Shown here: positions 61,601-64,000 of the stretch, in pieces
How positions within the stretch are numbered: the first letter of the stretch is position 1
How the letters are laid out: every line of letters begins with the position of its first letter
Assembly: GCF_018638295.1 (NCBI RefSeq)
Contig: NZ_JABTTS010000010.1
Span: 298,636-362,635, forward strand
Source: Streptomyces sp. CHD11
Lineage (GTDB): Bacteria; Actinomycetota; Actinomycetes; Streptomycetales; Streptomycetaceae
Direction: 5' to 3'
Length of the DNA: 64,000 bases
Notes under the pieces: generated by a model
Told to the model about the DNA's origin: nothing
The model's database searches: none
What the model saw: the letters and a program-made list of their open reading frames with translations, nothing else
Translations under genes and position numbers: made by a program

Positions 61601-61935
61601 GCGCCGGCGCCCACGCGGCGTGACCGGCGGACGACACGCGGCCCGGACGCGGGCGGACGCCGCCCGGCCCCGCGGTGAGGAAGGCGACACTCCTCCCGGC
61701 GTGCTCCAGCGTGCTCCCGCGCGGCAGGAGGCACGCGACGCCGCCGTCGCCGCACAACCCGGGGCCGACGGACAGGACGCCCGGTGCCCCGCCGGCTCTC
61801 CCGGGATCCGCACCGCGCACACCGACGCGCGTGATGTGCGCCACCGAACGCGCCGCACGCCGGTCCGTACGCGGCGGGCCTGCCACGCGTACGGGCCGCA
61901 GACGCCGCCGTCCGCCGGACGGCGTCCCCGGGATC
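61601..61935. other. Gene-free interval between the HEAT gene and pxpC
   Basis: 335 bp between convergent genes. Frames through it show no ribosome-binding site and Arg/Pro-rich shadow composition. I see no strong hairpin or promoter. Confidence 0.5.
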
Positions 61936-62802
61936 TCAGCGACGTGCGACAAGGAAGCGGACCGGTGTGCCGGGCGCGGCCTGGGCGGCGGCAGGGAGAT
62001 CGGCGCGGCGCACGCACGCGATCACGGGGTAGCCCCCGGTGGTCGGATGGTCGGCCAGGAACACCACCGGCGTGCCGTCGGGCGGTACCTGCACCGCTCC
62101 CAGCACCACGCCCTCGCTCGGGAGTTCCGCCCGCCTCGCCCGTTCCAGGGCCGGCCCGGTCGCGCGCAGCCCGATGCGGTTGCTCGCCGGTGACACGCGA
62201 TAGGTGCGCGACGTGAAGAGCCGTACCGCCTCCGGGGTGAACCAGTCGTCGCGCGGGCCCAGGGCGACGCGCAGCAGGAGTTCGGCCGGGGGAGCCGGCT
62301 GCGGGGCGGCGTCCACGGGCGCGTGCGCCCGGCCCGGAGGCCCGAGAGGGAGGACGGCACCGTCCGTGAGGGGGGCCGGGCCGAGGCCGGAGAGCAGGTC
62401 CGTGGCACGGCTGCCGAGCACCGGTTCGACCGTGAGGCCACCGGACACGGCGACATAGGCGCGCACCCCGGACACGGCCGGCCCGACGTCCAGGACGGAC
62501 CCGGCGCGCACCCGTACGGGAGCACCCCAGGCGACCGGGCCGCCGTCCACGGTCACCGCGCAGGGAGCCCCTGTGACCGCGATCGTGACCGTCGAACGAG
62601 GACTTACGGAACAGCCGTTGAGGGTCGTCTCCAGGACGGCAGCTTCCGGCGTGTTGCCCACCAGCCGGTTGGCGAGGGCCGCCGCCGGCCCGTCCAGCAC
62701 CCCGGAACGGGGTACGCCCAGGTGGGCGTGGCCGGGACGGCCGCGGTCCTGCACCGTCGTCAGGGCACCCGCCCGTACGACGGCGAGCGCACGGTCCGTC
62801 AT
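61936..62802 (-). CDS. pxpC: 5-oxoprolinase subunit C (biotin-carboxyltransferase-like, KipA type)
   Basis: This 288-residue protein starts at ATG 62802 (MTDRALAVVRAGALTTVQDRGRPG), the typical PxpC opening VxxxGxxTTVQDxGRxG. ASNRIGLRATGPAL, EGVVLGAVQVPPDGTP and LADHPTTGGYPVIA are further family motifs. With PxpA and PxpB it opens 5-oxoproline to glutamate with ATP. The start overlaps the pxpB stop by 4 nt. Confidence 0.94.
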   Translation of the reverse strand: MTDRALAVVRAGALTTVQDRGRPGHAHLGVPRSGVLDGPAAALANRLVGNTPEAAVLETTLNGCSVSPRSTVTIAVTGAPCAVTVDGGPVAWGAPVRVRAGSVLDVGPAVSGVRAYVAVSGGLTVEPVLGSRATDLLSGLGPAPLTDGAVLPLGPPGRAHAPVDAAPQPAPPAELLLRVALGPRDDWFTPEAVRLFTSRTYRVSPASNRIGLRATGPALERARRAELPSEGVVLGAVQVPPDGTPVVFLADHPTTGGYPVIACVRRADLPAAAQAAPGTPVRFLVARR

Positions 62803-63458
62803 ACCGCGGGCTCCGCCGCCGTCGCCGTCGCTGTCTCCGTCACTGCCGGCGCCACGGGTACGAAGCGCACGCGGGTGCCGGGGGAGAGCAGGGCCGCCGG
62901 CACCCGCGCGTGATCCCACAGCACCAGGTCGGTCGTGCCGATCAGCTGCCAGCCGCCCGGCGAGGAGCGCGGATACACCCCGGTGTAAGGACCCGCGAGC
63001 GCCACCGAGCCGGCCGGGACAGCCGTGCGGGGAGTCGGCCGACGCGGTACGTCGTAGCGTGCCGGCAGCCCGGTGAGGTAGCCGAAGCCGGGCGCGAATC
63101 CGCAGAAGGCGACACGGAATGCGGTCTCCGCGTGGACACGGGACACCTCCCGCACGGGAACACCCCAGTGCGCGGCGACATCGGCCAGATCCGGCCCGTC
63201 GTAGCGCACCGGTATCTCGACCGTCCGCGCCGCGGGCGGGGGCACCGGCGGCAGCGCCAGGGAGGTCAGTCCGGCGGCCACCCCGGCGGGCTCGGCCAAG
63301 CCGTCGAGCAGCACCGTTCGGGCCGCGGGGACGATCTCGCCGACGGACAGCGAGCCCTCCGCGCGGCGCCGCAGCAGTTCCGCGTGGAGCGCCTGGGCCT
63401 CCTCGCCGGAGGAGACCTCGACGAGCAGGGCGTCCTCGCCGACGGGCAGCACCCTCAT
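62799..63458 (-). CDS. pxpB: 5-oxoprolinase subunit B (KipI type)
   Basis: This 219-residue protein starts at ATG 63458 (MRVLPVGEDALLVEV), overlapping the pxpA stop by 4 nt. Family motifs: VEIPVRYDGPDLADVAAH, FCGFAPGFGYLTGLP and GSVALAGPYTGVYPRSSPGGWQLIG. The last 15 residues are a low-complexity Ala/Thr/Glu tail. KipI of Bacillus also inhibits the KinA kinase; metabolic function is the likely one here. Confidence 0.94.
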   Translation of the reverse strand: MRVLPVGEDALLVEVSSGEEAQALHAELLRRRAEGSLSVGEIVPAARTVLLDGLAEPAGVAAGLTSLALPPVPPPAARTVEIPVRYDGPDLADVAAHWGVPVREVSRVHAETAFRVAFCGFAPGFGYLTGLPARYDVPRRPTPRTAVPAGSVALAGPYTGVYPRSSPGGWQLIGTTDLVLWDHARVPAALLSPGTRVRFVPVAPAVTETATATAAEPAV

Positions 63459-64000
63459 ACGAACGCCTCCACCCGGACCCCGGAGGTCTCCAGCGCGGTA
63501 CGCACCCGGCGCGCCAGCTCCACCGCGCCGGGTGTGTCGCCGTGCAGGCACAGGGAACGCGCCCGCACCCCGATACGCCGTCCCGAATACGCGCCGACCT
63601 CCGCGTGGCGGGCCAGATCCAGCGAGCGTGCCACGACGGACTCCGCACCGGTGAGTACGGCGCCCTCCTGACCGCGGGGCACCAGGGTGCCGTCGTCCGT
63701 GTACGCCCGGTCGGCGAACGCCTCCGGCACCGCCGGCAGGCCCGCCTTCCCGGCCAGCTCCAGCAGACGGGATCCGGGCAGGCCGAGGACCGGCAGCCCG
63801 GCGTTCGCGAGGACCACACCGTCCACGACCGCGCGGGCCTGTTCCTCGTCGTCCACCACCCGGTTGTAGAGCGCCCCGTGCGGTTTGACGTAGGCCACGC
63901 GGGAGCCCGCCGCGCGCGCGAACACCTCCAGGGCGCCGATCTGGTAGGCGACCTCGGCCGTCAGCTCGTCGGGCGGCACGTCCATCGCCCGCCGCCCGAA
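63455..64000 (-). CDS. pxpA: 5-oxoprolinase subunit A (LamB/YcsF), N-terminus outside window
   Basis: The frame is open to base 64000; the visible part begins in FGRRAMDVPPDELTAEVAYQIGALE and contains VKPHGALYN and VPEAFADRAYTDDGTLVPR, family hallmarks of LamB/YcsF. The missing part should hold the first about 75 residues with the DLNCDLGE-like start. First gene of the pxpABC operon read on the minus strand, with 4-nt overlaps between all three. Confidence 0.94.
   Translation of the reverse strand, partial: FGRRAMDVPPDELTAEVAYQIGALEVFARAAGSRVAYVKPHGALYNRVVDDEEQARAVVDGVVLANAGLPVLGLPGSRLLELAGKAGLPAVPEAFADRAYTDDGTLVPRGQEGAVLTGAESVVARSLDLARHAEVGAYSGRRIGVRARSLCLHGDTPGAVELARRVRTALETSGVRVEAFV

Overview
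The window is chromosomal DNA of a Streptomyces-type actinomycete. The reasons are the very high GC content with G/C at third codon positions, frequent GTG starts, many stop/start overlaps of the ATGA or GTGA type, sIHF and RbpA (actinobacterial markers), a sigma-R-type promoter (GGAAT-N18-GTT), chitinase promoters with 12-bp direct repeats, and the gene order pyrF-sIHF-gmk-rpoZ-coaBC-metK-priA. It looks like core chromosome: I see no insertion sequence, prophage, CRISPR array or integrated plasmid.

Layout. 1-9.0 kb: information and one-carbon housekeeping genes (end of pyrF, sIHF, gmk, rpoZ, coaBC, metK, a helicase-dead priA, an HTH gene on the minus strand, fmt). 9-17.2 kb: rsmB, rpe, a SorC-type regulator, a secreted guanyl-specific RNase with a barstar inhibitor, a GuaB1-type IMPDH/GMP reductase homologue, and an APC amino-acid permease with an AsnC regulator. 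17.5-26.9 kb: MFS exporter, a nitrilase plus tryptophan-monooxygenase-like pair, DUF5995, thioesterase, a divergent MFS/ROK pair, and an NmrA-like protein. 27-34.7 kb: a large secreted chitinase, then an FMN riboswitch driving ribE-ribM-ribBA-ribH, with hisE-hisG and a PH-domain gene following closely. 34.9-42.4 kb: two CNNM/CorC-type membrane proteins behind a hairpin-rich leader, an EccA-like AAA ATPase, a uridine-kinase-like P-loop protein, a secreted C39-fold protein and a 46-residue membrane protein. 42.5-50 kb: TetR, a second chitinase, acyl-CoA dehydrogenase, small hypotheticals, Lrp/AsnC regulator, amidohydrolase. 50-59.2 kb: Ppm1-type mannosyltransferase, FxsA, RbpA, MFS, GDPD, YczE-like membrane protein divergent from a MocR regulator, and an FtsK-like ATPase with a tiny membrane partner. 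59.4-64 kb: ankyrin and HEAT-repeat proteins and the three-subunit 5-oxoprolinase operon pxpABC, cut by the window end.

The most unusual signals are not protein genes. (1) Between metK and priA (4767-4854) all elements of a class-II, serine-like tRNA are present but in circularly permuted order: anticodon-like arm, long variable arm, T-arm, 3' acceptor strand, a 5-nt loop, 5' acceptor strand, D-arm. It is followed by its own hairpin. (2) A degenerate tandem array of about sixteen 19-bp units (47590-47893) sits between an Lrp-type gene and an amidohydrolase. (3) On the minus strand at 39.65-39.75 kb a near-consensus promoter feeds a leaderless 18-codon ORF embedded in two mutually exclusive hairpins, which has the design of a ribosome-controlled attenuator. 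(4) The second chitinase has no ATG/GTG/TTG start; an ATT codon sits exactly where the paralogue has its GTG. Functions are read from motifs in the sequence; nothing here was tested by database search.
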